Assembly: GCF_001044255.1 (NCBI RefSeq) | Contig: NZ_JYNX01000029.1 | Coordinates: 10,501-54,109, forward strand | Length of the DNA stretch: 43,609 bases | Origin: Mycolicibacterium chubuense | GTDB lineage: Bacteria > Actinomycetota > Actinomycetes > Mycobacteriales > Mycobacteriaceae | Direction: 5' to 3' | Part shown: positions 33,953 through 42,800 of the stretch, piece after piece | Numbering within the stretch: the stretch's first letter is position 1 | Layout of the letters: each line of letters starts with the position of its first letter | Translations under genes and position numbers: made by a program | The notes under the pieces: model-generated | The model's database searches: none | What the model was told of the DNA's origin: nothing | The model's input: only the letters and a program-made list of their open reading frames with translations

Positions 33953-36349
33953 TTAGATCATGTCGCGGCGGGTGAGCCAGCGCATGATCGGCCAGCCGAT
34001 GAACACCGGCAGCCAGCACGTCAGGATCCGGTACAGCAGCACCGAGGGCACCGCGACCGCGGCGGGCACGCCGAACGCGGCGAGACCGCCGATCAGCGCG
34101 GCCTCCACGGCGCCGACACCGCCGGGCGTCGGCGCCGCCGAGGCCAGCGTGCCGCCGACCATCGTCACGATCGTGACGGTGACGAAGCTGGCGTTGCCGC
34201 CGAACGCCTCGATGCTCGCCCACAGCGCCAGCGCCGCACCGAGAGTCGTTGCCGCACAACCCAGTATGATCAACGCGAGCCGCTTCGGCTCGCGGGCCAG
34301 CTCGACCAGATCGTCGAGGACCTCCTTGAGCCGCGGCCGAACCGCGGTGGCCAGCCAGCGCCGCAGCTTGGGGACGAAGAGGAACACCCCGACCGCGCCC
34401 AGCGCCGCGCCGGCGATCAGGTACAGCACCGTGGCGCCGGGCACGAACCGGGACAGGTTCGCCGACGCGCCCGCGGCGGCACTGAAGATGATCAGCAGTG
34501 TGATGTGGGTCAGCACCTGGACCGACTGCTGCAGCGCCACCGCCGTCGTCGCCCGCAGCGCGCCCAACCCGCCCTTCTGCAGGAACCGGGTGCTCAGCGC
34601 GAGCCCGCCGACACCCGCGGGTGTGGTGGTCGCGGCAAACGTGTTGGCCACCTGCATGATCGCGAGATTGCGGAAGCTGACCAGGCCGTCCGCGCACGCC
34701 CACAGCGCCGCGCCGGCACCCAGGTACTTCAGCGCCGAGACCAGCAGCCCGGCCACCGCCCACCACCAATTCGCGGACCCCAGTTCGGAGAAGAACACCG
34801 GCACCGAGCTGATGAACGGATAGGCGACGTAGACGAGCGCCACCAGCAGCACCGTCTGGATCAGCTGGCTGCGGGTGAAGCGCGTGATCGTCGCGGTGGT
34901 GATCTGGTCGGCCCCGGTCTGGCGCTTGACCTCCTCACGCGCCGCCGACATCACCGAGCCCGCGTCGCGCACCGAGTTCCGGAGACCCTGGTGCATCGCT
35001 GCTTTGGTGAGCCGGCGGGAGGCGGCGAGGACGGCGTCGTTGCCGAACACCGTGATCGCGGCCGCCACCGCCTTCTCGGCGCCGTACAGGTCGGTGGTGG
35101 TGACGAGGAGCTGCGCGATGTCGGAGTGCAGATGTGCCTCGGAGGCACCGTATTCGGCGAGTGCGAAGCCGCCGAACTGCGGGGTGCCGTCGACGACGGT
35201 GATCTCCTTGCTGCGCAGATCACCGTGCGAGATCTGCTGACTGTGCAGGATTCCGAGCGCGTCCCAGACCCGGCTGACGGGCGTGTGTTCGGCGCAAGCG
35301 TCGAGGGGCGTCCCCCGCGCCGGCCGGTGCGCGTAGAGCGTCCAGCCGCGTTCGAGCGCCGACACCGCGATCGGCGAGGTGTTCGCCAGCGCCAGGTCGC
35401 CGACCGCGATGGCCATCAACGCACGGTGTTCCACCGCCCGGCGCATGGACGTCTGCAGCGGTGCGGTCTCGCTGTCGCGCAGCCGGAGTTTGCGCCAGAA
35501 CTGCCGCAGGAAGCCGCCACCGCGCTGATGCGGCCCATACAGTTCGACGACCGCGTCGCCCTCGTCGGGGTCGCCGTGGTCGACGGTACGGTCCTGAGTT
35601 GCGGTGAGCACCATGGGTCCTCGCCCCGCCGGCCGGACCACGCGCAGCGCCGCCACCCGGAAGCCACGTCGCGCCATCGCGCGAGCGGCGCCGTCGAGAG
35701 GCACTTCGAGCGCGGGGGTGCCGACCACGAGAACCACCAGGGCGCCGACGAACCAGCCGACCGACAGGCCGAGTAGCGAGCGCGCCGGCACGACGGCGCT
35801 GACGACCAGGTGGATCGGCACGAACGCCAGCAGCAGCGCCCACCACCAGCGTCGCCACCGCGCCGGCAGCCACGGACCCGACACCGTCAGCACGGCTGCG
35901 AGCATCCCGATCCAGCGCGGATCGTCGAGGAACTGCGAGAGCACGGTATCGAGCCGCTCGGTGAGGTCGAAATGCCACTGCGGCGCCGCGATGCCGTTGC
36001 CGGTGATCGACAGCAACAGGATCGCGGCGATTCCCGCCGCGGCGTACGCGCCCAGGAGTTTCCACTGCCGCGCGACGATCAGACCGATCAGGATCACGAA
36101 GGGCAGCGCGAGAATCGCGATGCCGTAGATCAGGTAGACGGTGTTGGACTGCGTGGGGCTCAGCACGCCGACGATCTCGGAGATCGACTGTTCCAGCGCT
36201 TCCCATTCGTTGCGGGTGATGAGCGAGCTGGTGATGACGACGACGAGGAAGATCCCCGAGAGCGCGAGCCGCAGAATGTCGTTGGTGCGCCGGGTCAGTG
36301 GTTGGAGCAGGCTCCCCGAGACGACGATGTCCCGCCCGTCAACGCGCAT
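33953..36349 (-). CDS. Fusion of degenerate kinase-like domain and LPG-synthase-type membrane domain
   Basis: 798 residues. About six N-terminal membrane helices (to about residue 215) precede a cytosolic domain of ~280 residues with kinase-like traits: WDALGILHSQQISHGDLRSKEI, where His-Gly-Asp at 375-377 matches an HGD catalytic loop, and FGGFALAEYG in place of the DFG region. The metal-binding Asn and DFG Asp are missing, so catalysis is doubtful. The C-terminal ~300 residues form a UPF0104/LPG-synthase-TM domain (TPAGVGGLALSTRFLQKGG, SAAPTPGGVGAVEAALIGG), the flippase-like part of MprF-type proteins; no aminoacyl-transferase domain is present. A lipid or polyisoprenoid transport role is plausible. 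The gene ends near a palindromic repeat. Confidence 0.82.
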   Translation of the reverse strand: MRVDGRDIVVSGSLLQPLTRRTNDILRLALSGIFLVVVITSSLITRNEWEALEQSISEIVGVLSPTQSNTVYLIYGIAILALPFVILIGLIVARQWKLLGAYAAAGIAAILLLSITGNGIAAPQWHFDLTERLDTVLSQFLDDPRWIGMLAAVLTVSGPWLPARWRRWWWALLLAFVPIHLVVSAVVPARSLLGLSVGWFVGALVVLVVGTPALEVPLDGAARAMARRGFRVAALRVVRPAGRGPMVLTATQDRTVDHGDPDEGDAVVELYGPHQRGGGFLRQFWRKLRLRDSETAPLQTSMRRAVEHRALMAIAVGDLALANTSPIAVSALERGWTLYAHRPARGTPLDACAEHTPVSRVWDALGILHSQQISHGDLRSKEITVVDGTPQFGGFALAEYGASEAHLHSDIAQLLVTTTDLYGAEKAVAAAITVFGNDAVLAASRRLTKAAMHQGLRNSVRDAGSVMSAAREEVKRQTGADQITTATITRFTRSQLIQTVLLVALVYVAYPFISSVPVFFSELGSANWWWAVAGLLVSALKYLGAGAALWACADGLVSFRNLAIMQVANTFAATTTPAGVGGLALSTRFLQKGGLGALRATTAVALQQSVQVLTHITLLIIFSAAAGASANLSRFVPGATVLYLIAGAALGAVGVFLFVPKLRRWLATAVRPRLKEVLDDLVELAREPKRLALIILGCAATTLGAALALWASIEAFGGNASFVTVTIVTMVGGTLASAAPTPGGVGAVEAALIGGLAAFGVPAAVAVPSVLLYRILTCWLPVFIGWPIMRWLTRRDMI

Positions 36350-36376
36350 GGCTCAACGATCATAGCGGCTGCCCGC

Positions 36377-36679
36377 TCACTTCACGGTGACGTAGACCGT
36401 CTGGTTGCTGATCGACCGGAAGTTGTCGCCCTGGGAGGTGGCGAACGGCACGCCCTGACGGACGTCCACGCCGTGGGTGATGGACACGACCGACGCGTCC
36501 CGCAGCGGGGTGCTGGAGAGCCGCGTGACGATCACGCGGTTGCCCTGGTCCTCGAGCGCCATGATGGTGGCGTCGGCTTGACCGCTGCCGGTCGGTGCGG
36601 CCAGGGCCGGTCCGGCCAGGCTCAGTGCCGCGGAGGCCAGTCCGGTGGCGATGCCCGCGAGGACGGTGGTCTTGGTCAT
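36377..36679 (-). CDS. Small secreted protein, tandem paralogue A
   Basis: 100 residues from ATG 36679 with AGGAG 7 nt upstream. The signal peptide (MTKTTVLAGIATGLASAAL...) ends at ALA-APTGSG, leaving about 73 mature residues. It shares TISALE/TIMALE-x-QGNRV-x-VTR, SSTPL, ASVVS and QGVPFATSQGDN plus NQTVYVTV with the protein at 36809-37108. The mature protein has no Cys, so it is not disulfide-bonded. I recognise no functional domain; mycobacteria have several families of small exported proteins of this build. It is separated from its paralogue by an intrinsic terminator, so each probably has its own promoter. Confidence 0.82.
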   Translation of the reverse strand: MTKTTVLAGIATGLASAALSLAGPALAAPTGSGQADATIMALEDQGNRVIVTRLSSTPLRDASVVSITHGVDVRQGVPFATSQGDNFRSISNQTVYVTVK

Positions 36680-36759
36680 GGTGGTGCTCCTTCGTGTCGA
36701 CGACGTTGTCTTGCTGCGTGGTGTGGGCCTCTCGGCCGACCGTTACAGCTGGTTCCACG

Positions 36760-36797
36760 AAAAAGGGGCGCCCCCGGTTCGAGGGCGCCCCATTTTT
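36760..36797 (-). terminator. Intrinsic terminator between secreted paralogues
   Basis: A 9-bp GC stem (GGGGCGCCC 36765-36773 with GGGCGCCCC 36783-36791) with a 9-nt loop. On the minus strand it is followed by TTTTT (36764-36760), a classic U-tract terminator starting 12 bp after the TAA of the paralogue at 36809. T-runs also occur on the plus side (36793-36797), so it may work in both directions. Such canonical terminators are uncommon in mycobacteria. Confidence 0.85.
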
Positions 36798-36808
36798 CGT
36801 CGAGCGGG

Positions 36809-37108
36809 TTATCGGACCGTGACGTACACGGTCTGGTTGCGCACCGTGCGGTTGTTGTCGCCCTGCGAGGTCGCGAAGGGCACGCCCTGCGGGATGGCGG
36901 GGCCCCGGGTGACCGAGACGACGGACGCCTTGTCCAGCGGCGTGCTCGACTGGCGGGTGACGACGACGCGGTTGCCCTGAGCCTCCAGCGCGCTGATGGT
37001 GTCGGCGGCGTTGCCACCGGTCGGGGCGGCCAGCGCGGGGGCGGCCAGTCCGACGAGGCCGGCGGTCAGCGCGGCTGCAGCGGCGGTGGTGACGGTGAAC
37101 TTCTTCAT
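36809..37108 (-). CDS. Small secreted protein, tandem paralogue B
   Basis: 99 residues from ATG 37108. The signal peptide (MKKFTVTTAAAAALTAGLVG...) ends at ALA-APTGGN, the same cleavage context as paralogue A. The mature part carries DTISALEAQGNRVVVTRQSSTPL, ASVVSVTRG, QGVPFATSQGDN and a closing NQTVYVTVR. Identity to paralogue A is high over the mature region and lower in the signal, which indicates duplication followed by selection on the exported part. A canonical terminator follows directly. The upstream region holds two TTTCTGCCA copies 21 bp apart. Function unknown; export is confident. Confidence 0.82.
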   Translation of the reverse strand: MKKFTVTTAAAAALTAGLVGLAAPALAAPTGGNAADTISALEAQGNRVVVTRQSSTPLDKASVVSVTRGPAIPQGVPFATSQGDNNRTVRNQTVYVTVR

Positions 37109-37182
37109 GATCGGGCCTTCTTCGTGGGTTGATCGTGGTGATCTGACCTACGAAACCGTCGGGCGCCCGGGTTCATTTCGGC

Positions 37183-37212
37183 TGGCAGAAATTGACCGAC
37201 CGTTGGCAGAAA
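37183..37212 (-). promoter_or_regulatory. Paired direct repeats upstream of secreted paralogue B
   Basis: TGGCAGAAA occurs at 37183-37191 and 37204-37212, a 21-bp period or two helical turns (TTTCTGCCA on the coding strand), 75-104 bp before the ATG at 37108. Between them lies CCGACCGTT (37196-37204), which is also found upstream of paralogue A at 36737-36745. This looks like a tandem activator or repressor site; no regulator is identified. Confidence 0.4.
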
Positions 37213-37230
37213 GTGCGCCGTCGACCTCCG

Positions 37231-38907
37231 TCAGGCGAGGCGGCGGGCCAGTCCGGAGGCGCGCACCGCGCGCCGGGCGACGGCCGCCCGGACCGAGGCC
37301 TCCGTGCCGACCACCCGCACGCGCGATTTCGCGCGGGTGACCGCGGTGTAGAACAGCTCGCGCGTCAGCAGCCGCGACTCCTCGGCGGGCAGCAGCACCG
37401 TCACCTCGTCGGCCTGGCTGCCCTGGCTCTTGTGGATCGTCATCGCGTGCATGGTCTCGACGTCGGAGAGCCGGCCGGCGGCGAACTCCTGCTCGCCGAT
37501 CGCGACGGTCAGCGACTCGCCGCGCACGACGGCCACCCCGGTGTCGCCGTTGTAGAGCTTGCGACCGTAGTCGTTGGCCGTCACCAGCACCGGTCGCCCG
37601 GCATACCAGTCCGCCCAGATCGGCTCGCCGGTCGCGTCGGTGAGCCACCTCTCGACCTGACGGTTCCAGTACGCCACGCCCGACGGGCCGCGACGGTGGG
37701 CGCACAGCAGCCGGTGCTCGTCGAGCGTGCCGGCCGCCGCCCGCGCGTCACCGAGGATCGCCGCCTCCCGCAGCCGCAGCGCGTGCGGCAGCAGCACCGG
37801 CCGCAGCCGTTCGCCGGGATCGTCGACGGCCAGCCACTCGATGTGCTCCCCGCCGTCGCGCAGCACCTCGACCGCCCGGTCGGCGTCGCCGTCACGGATG
37901 GCCGAGGCGAGCGTGCCGATGCTCGCCCCGAACCGGTGCGAGGTCTGCAGTGCCGCGATGCGCACGCCGGTGCGGGCGCCCAGACCGTCGACGAGGTCGG
38001 CCAGCACCGCGCCCGCCTCCACCGACGCCAGCTGGTCGGGGTCGCCGACCAGGATGAGCCGGCTGTCGGTGCGCACCGCCTCGAGGAGCCGGGCCATCAG
38101 CGTCAGCGACACCATCGACGTCTCGTCGACCACGATCACGTCGTGCGGCAGCCGGTTCTCCCGGTGGTGCCGGAAGCGCGACGCATTGTCCGGACGCGGC
38201 CGCAGCAGGCGGTGCAGTGTCGAGGCCGTCAGCTCCGGCAGCCGGTCGCGGTCCTGGGCGTCGAGCTTGTCGAGTTCCGAGCGCACCGCCTCGAGCAGAC
38301 GTGCCGCCGCCTTGCCCGTCGGGGCGGCCAGCGCGATGCGCAGCGGCGGCCGGCCCGCGAGTGCGGCCTGCTCGGCGAGCAGGGCGAGCAGCCGCGCGAC
38401 CGTGGTCGTCTTCCCGGTGCCCGGCCCGCCTGTCAGGACCGTGAGCGATTGCGCCAGAGCCACTTCCGCGGCGCGACGCTGCTCATCCCACCCGGCGGGG
38501 AACAGTCGTTCGAGGCCGGGCACCTCGGCGGGCAGCGGCGAGGCCAGCAGCGCGAGCACGTCGTCGCGGACCTGCTGCTCCTCGCGCCAGTACCGGTCGA
38601 GGTACAGCAGGTCGGCGCTGCGATCGGACATCAGGTGCAGCACCTGTTTGTCCACCAGCGGGCTGGCCTGCAGGGCCCGCAGCCAGGTCTGCGTTGCGGG
38701 CCAGGGCAATTCGGGCTGACCGACCTGCTGGGCGACCGATCGCAGATCCACGCACACCGAGCCGGCGCGTACCGCCCGCACCGCGAGGGCCACAGCCAGG
38801 GCCACGGTCGGGTCCGACTCACCGGTCAGCGTCGAGAGCCGCTGCGCCACATGGACATCGGCGGGTTCGAGCAGCTCGTCGAACGCGTCGAGCGTCGTCG
38901 CGGTCAC
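37231..38907 (-). CDS. recD: Exodeoxyribonuclease V alpha subunit, RecD
   Basis: 558 residues from GTG 38907. SF1B 5'-3' helicase motor of RecBCD: Walker A GGPGTGKT (160-167), APTGKAAARL, STLHRLL, DVIVVDETSMVSL (Walker B), LVGDPDQLASVEAG, and the late motifs MTIHKSQGSQADEV and ELFYTAVTRAKSRV. The N-terminal region (residues 1-130) matches the RecD N-terminal domain that contacts RecC. It is the last gene of recC-recB-NYN-recD; its GTG overlaps the NYN stop by 4 bp. In mycobacteria RecBCD acts mainly in single-strand annealing rather than in main recombination. The longer open frame to 39291 is a shadow over the NYN gene. Confidence 0.95.
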   Translation of the reverse strand: MTATTLDAFDELLEPADVHVAQRLSTLTGESDPTVALAVALAVRAVRAGSVCVDLRSVAQQVGQPELPWPATQTWLRALQASPLVDKQVLHLMSDRSADLLYLDRYWREEQQVRDDVLALLASPLPAEVPGLERLFPAGWDEQRRAAEVALAQSLTVLTGGPGTGKTTTVARLLALLAEQAALAGRPPLRIALAAPTGKAAARLLEAVRSELDKLDAQDRDRLPELTASTLHRLLRPRPDNASRFRHHRENRLPHDVIVVDETSMVSLTLMARLLEAVRTDSRLILVGDPDQLASVEAGAVLADLVDGLGARTGVRIAALQTSHRFGASIGTLASAIRDGDADRAVEVLRDGGEHIEWLAVDDPGERLRPVLLPHALRLREAAILGDARAAAGTLDEHRLLCAHRRGPSGVAYWNRQVERWLTDATGEPIWADWYAGRPVLVTANDYGRKLYNGDTGVAVVRGESLTVAIGEQEFAAGRLSDVETMHAMTIHKSQGSQADEVTVLLPAEESRLLTRELFYTAVTRAKSRVRVVGTEASVRAAVARRAVRASGLARRLA

Positions 38908-39803
38908 GGTGATTCCCCCCGCAGTCGGACCCGCCGCGCCGTCGAACTCTCGTCGAGCTCGACGAGGTCGTCGTGCGAGCGCAGGAATTCGCTGAACGAC
39001 TTGTAGCCGAGCGACTTCTCGGAGAACGACGGGTCCATCCGCTTCATCTGGGCCTTGACCGCCGAATTGTGCAGCCAGTCCACGTCGTCCTTCTCCAGCC
39101 CGATGTGCAGCGCGCGGGTGAGCAGTGCCGTCGCCGCATCCAGCGGATCGGGCTCGTCGGGTTCCTCCGGGGTGTCGTCCTGCGCTTTGGTCCGGCGGCC
39201 CCGCTTCTTCGGCGCCGCCTCGGTTGCGGATTCGTCGGGTTCGAACACCGGGACGCCGGGCAGCGCGTCGTAGGTGACGAACTCGTCGCACGCGGCGGCC
39301 AGCGAGCGGCTGGACGAGCCCGCGACCCCGATGCCGACGACGTAGCGGCCCAGACGCTTGCAGCGCTGCGCCAGTGCGATGTAGTCGGAGTCGCCGCCGA
39401 CGATCACGACGTGGGTCAGGTCCGGGAGACGGAACATGTCCTCGACCGCGTCGACGGCGAGGCGGATGTCGGCCCCGTTCTTGCCGTAGGCGGCGGCCGG
39501 GAACAGCTGCACCAGATCGACGGCGCGGCCGACCAGCTGGCCGCGGTAGTTCGCGTTGATCTCCGACGACCAGTCGGCGTAGGCGCGGGTGAGCACGAGC
39601 GTGCCGAACGACGACGCGAAGTCGACGATGGCGCCGACGTCGACGGTGGCACGCTTCAACTTGTCCGTGAACTCGCCGTTGCCGTCGTCCCGCGACCGGT
39701 CGCGCTGGAAGGAGTTACGGCCGTTGACCTGGTCGTAGCGGCTGATCACGATGTTGTCGAAGTCGAAGTAGACCGCGACGCGGGAGGTCGAAGAATCCGT
39801 CAT
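38904..39803 (-). CDS. NYN-domain nuclease with C-terminal OST-HTH-like domain, inside recCBD operon
   Basis: 299 residues. Residues 8-200 are an NYN (PIN-like, LabA/DUF88) domain with its acidic metal site complete: Asp14/Asp16 in YFDFDNIV, Asp112 in NGADIRLAVDA with Asp118, and Asp138/Asp140 in VGGDSDYIALAQRCKRLG. NYN proteins are Mg-dependent RNases or, less often, DNA-acting nucleases. A charged linker (KKRGRRTKAQDD, 200-225) leads to an OST-HTH/LOTUS-like winged helix (about 228-297, WLHNSAVKAQMKRMDPSF and YKSFSEFLRSHDDLVEL), a proposed RNA- or G-quadruplex-binding module. ATGA overlap with recB and GTGA overlap with recD force co-expression with RecBCD. The function in that complex is unknown. 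Confidence 0.9.
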   Translation of the reverse strand: MTDSSTSRVAVYFDFDNIVISRYDQVNGRNSFQRDRSRDDGNGEFTDKLKRATVDVGAIVDFASSFGTLVLTRAYADWSSEINANYRGQLVGRAVDLVQLFPAAAYGKNGADIRLAVDAVEDMFRLPDLTHVVIVGGDSDYIALAQRCKRLGRYVVGIGVAGSSSRSLAAACDEFVTYDALPGVPVFEPDESATEAAPKKRGRRTKAQDDTPEEPDEPDPLDAATALLTRALHIGLEKDDVDWLHNSAVKAQMKRMDPSFSEKSLGYKSFSEFLRSHDDLVELDESSTARRVRLRGESP

Positions 39804-42800
39804 CGCACCAGTGTCTCCGACTGGGCGGCGCCGTCGAGCAGATTCGACACGGCCTCGATCAGTTCCGCGGGCGGCCGCCAGCTGAACACCCCCGCCGGAT
39901 GGCCCTCGACCATCGGTGTGTCCGGCCCGCACATGCCGCGCACGAACAGATACAGCACCCCGCCGAGATGACGCTCCGGCGTGTACCCGGGCAGCCGCCA
40001 CCGCAGAAAGCGATGCAGCACAACGCAGTACAGCAGCGCCTGGAGCGGATAGTCAGAGTGCAGCATGGCCTCGGCCATCCGCGTCTGCCCGTAGTCGGCG
40101 GCGGTCAGGGCGCCGCCCGGCTCGCCCAGCCAGTTCGTCTTGTAGTCGGCGACCAGGTAGCGGCCGTCGACCCGGAGCACCACGTCCAACGACCCCGTGA
40201 GATACCCCTTGAGCGACTGGGCGGCCAGCGCGCCGCTGGACAGCCGAGCGGCGTACCCGGACAGCGGGTCGCCAGGCGGCAGATGCGCGCGCAGCAGCGC
40301 GCCGACGTCGGCCAGGGAGATCGTCGGCGCGCCCCCGCGCAGGTCACCGCCAGCGAGCGGGAACTCGAAGTCCAACTCCCGCAACCGGTCCCGCAATCCG
40401 ATCGCCCGCAGTGTGGCGCCGGGCGCCAGCGGTCCCAGTGGGGTGTCGTGCATCGGGATCAGCGCCGCGGCCAGGTCGGCCGGTGCGACGTCGACGGGCC
40501 ACCACAGCGCGTGCCGGCGGATCTGGGTCTCGAGCTCGGCGGCCAGGTCCGTCGCGAACGGGTCCGCGGTCTCGAGCACCGCGTGCACCAGCGTGCCGAA
40601 TGTTGCGCCGGTCGGCAGGTCGGCCATCGGCGACGCCAGGTCCGCGCCGACGGCGTCCGACTCGGACACCGGGACGTCGGCGACCTCGTCGTCCAGCTCG
40701 GTCACCTCCGGCTCGCTGGACACCCCCGGAGCCTCCTCGGCCGCGCGGATGAGGCCCGAGTACGACGTCCGGCGCCACGAGGTGTCGATCCGGCGGTGGA
40801 AGTGGCGCGCGTCCAGATCGTCTCGGACAGGCGCCTTCACGACCTGCGTCGGAGAGGCGATGACGGATTCCTCGAGCACCGGTCCGCCGGCGTCGGCCCA
40901 TGCCCGCAGGAGCGCCATCGCATCCGGATCGTCGATCCGGGGCGGATCGCACCGATCGGGCACCACCGCCTCGCCCGGCCGGCGCCCGCGCAGCAGCCGC
41001 GACAGGCCGCCGTTCGGTTCATCGTTGGACGGCGCCCACCACGCGACCACCTGCGACTGCGCCCGTGTCATCGCGACATAGGTGAGCCGGACGTCGTCAC
41101 CTGCCGCCTCCCGGCGGCCCCGGCGCTGCACGTCGTCGTGGTCGGGACTCTGCTCGCCGCCGATGTGCAGGCAGCGGGTGTCCCCTTCGTGGTAGAGCAC
41201 CACGTCGCGGGTCTGGATGTTGCGGTTGAACGCGAACGGCAGATACACCACCGGGAACTGCAGCCCCTTGCTCACCCACACCGTCATGATCTGGACGGCG
41301 GCCGCGTCGCTGTCGAGCCGTCTGCTGCGTTCGATCGCACCGCCGCGTTCCTCGCGCTGGGTGCGCAGCCAGTCCCGCAGCGCCGGCAGGCTGAAATGTT
41401 CGCGGTGCGCGGTCTCCTGCAGCAGCTGGGTCAGGTGCGCCAGGTCGGTCATGTGCCGTTCGCCGTCGACCCAGGACAGCACCCGCTGGCCCATGCCGGC
41501 ACGCTGCGCCGCCTCGAACACCGCCGCCACGCCGCGTTCCCGGGCGTGGTCAGCCCAGCTGCGCAGCGTCTCGGTGATCCGGTCGGTCAACCGGTCACCC
41601 TGCGCGACAAGGGATTGCGCCGTCTCCCCGAAGAACATCGTGGTGGCCGCGGCGCGCACCAGGCCGGAGCGGTGCGGCTGGTCGAAGGCCTCGAGCAGGC
41701 ACAGCCAGTCGTCGGCGGCGGGGGAGGCGAACACGTCCGAGTCGCCGGTGTAGACGGCCGGGATGTTCGCGGCGGTCAACGCCTCGAAGCAGGCGCGGCC
41801 GTCACGGTGGCTCTCCACGATCACCGCGATGTCACCGGGGACCACCGGTTCACCGCAGAACGTCGCACCGCCGGCGAGCAGCGCGGCGATGTCGGCGGCC
41901 ATGTCCCGGGGGATGTGACGGCGGAGCCGATCGATCGGGATGACCTTGTCCGGGCGGACCCCGAACTGGTCGCGGGTGACCACCCGCAGCCGGAACGGCG
42001 CGTTGTGCGGCGCGCCGGCGAGGCGGTGCGCGGCATGCGCGGCGGCGACCGGGCGCACCACGATGCGCGAGTCGCCGAGGTGGGCATCGCGCATCACCGC
42101 CTGCAGGCTGTCGACCAGCGGTCCGTCGCTGCGGTAGTTGGTGCCGAGCGTGCGCTGGTGGCCCGCGGTGGCCGCGGCATGCAGGTAGGTGACGATGTCG
42201 CCGCCGCGGAACGCGTAGATCGCCTGCTTCGGGTCGCCGATCAGGATCACCGTGGAGTGCCCGCTGAACGCGCGGTCGATCACCTGCCACTGCACCGGAT
42301 CGGTGTCCTGGAACTCATCGACCATTACGATCGACCAGCGCCGCCGCATCCGGGCGCGGGCGGGGGAGTCGTCGGCCTCCAGCGCGTCGGCCAGCCGAGA
42401 CAGCAGGTCGTCGTAGTGCAGGATGCCGAGCCGGCGCTTGCGCTTCTCGAGTTCCGCGCACACCGCGGTCGCGAACTCGACCCGCACCGCCGGGTCCGTG
42501 CCGGGCGCAGGATCGACCGGCCGCAGTTTCGTGTGGGCGCCGCCGACGACCTCGCGCGCCAGATGCAGCGCGGCGTCGTAGGACAGCAGCGGCTCGTCGC
42601 GTTCCTGGCCGAAGTGCGCGAGATACAGATCGTCGACGATGTCGGACACCACGTCCTCGAGGCTCTCGACCAACTGCACCCCGGAATCGGTGTCCCCGGC
42701 CACGCCCAGGCTCCGCAGTACCAGCTGGCAGAACTGATGCGTGGTCGCGATGGTGGCGGCGTCGAACCCCGCCAGCGCGTCACGTAGCCGCTCCCGCCGC

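Noticed and set aside
39899-42787. 962-residue open frame on the plus strand
   Set aside because: It is antisense to recB, whose motifs and nuclease site are intact. The peptide is low-complexity Arg/Gly/Val/His-rich, as expected for a high-GC shadow frame.
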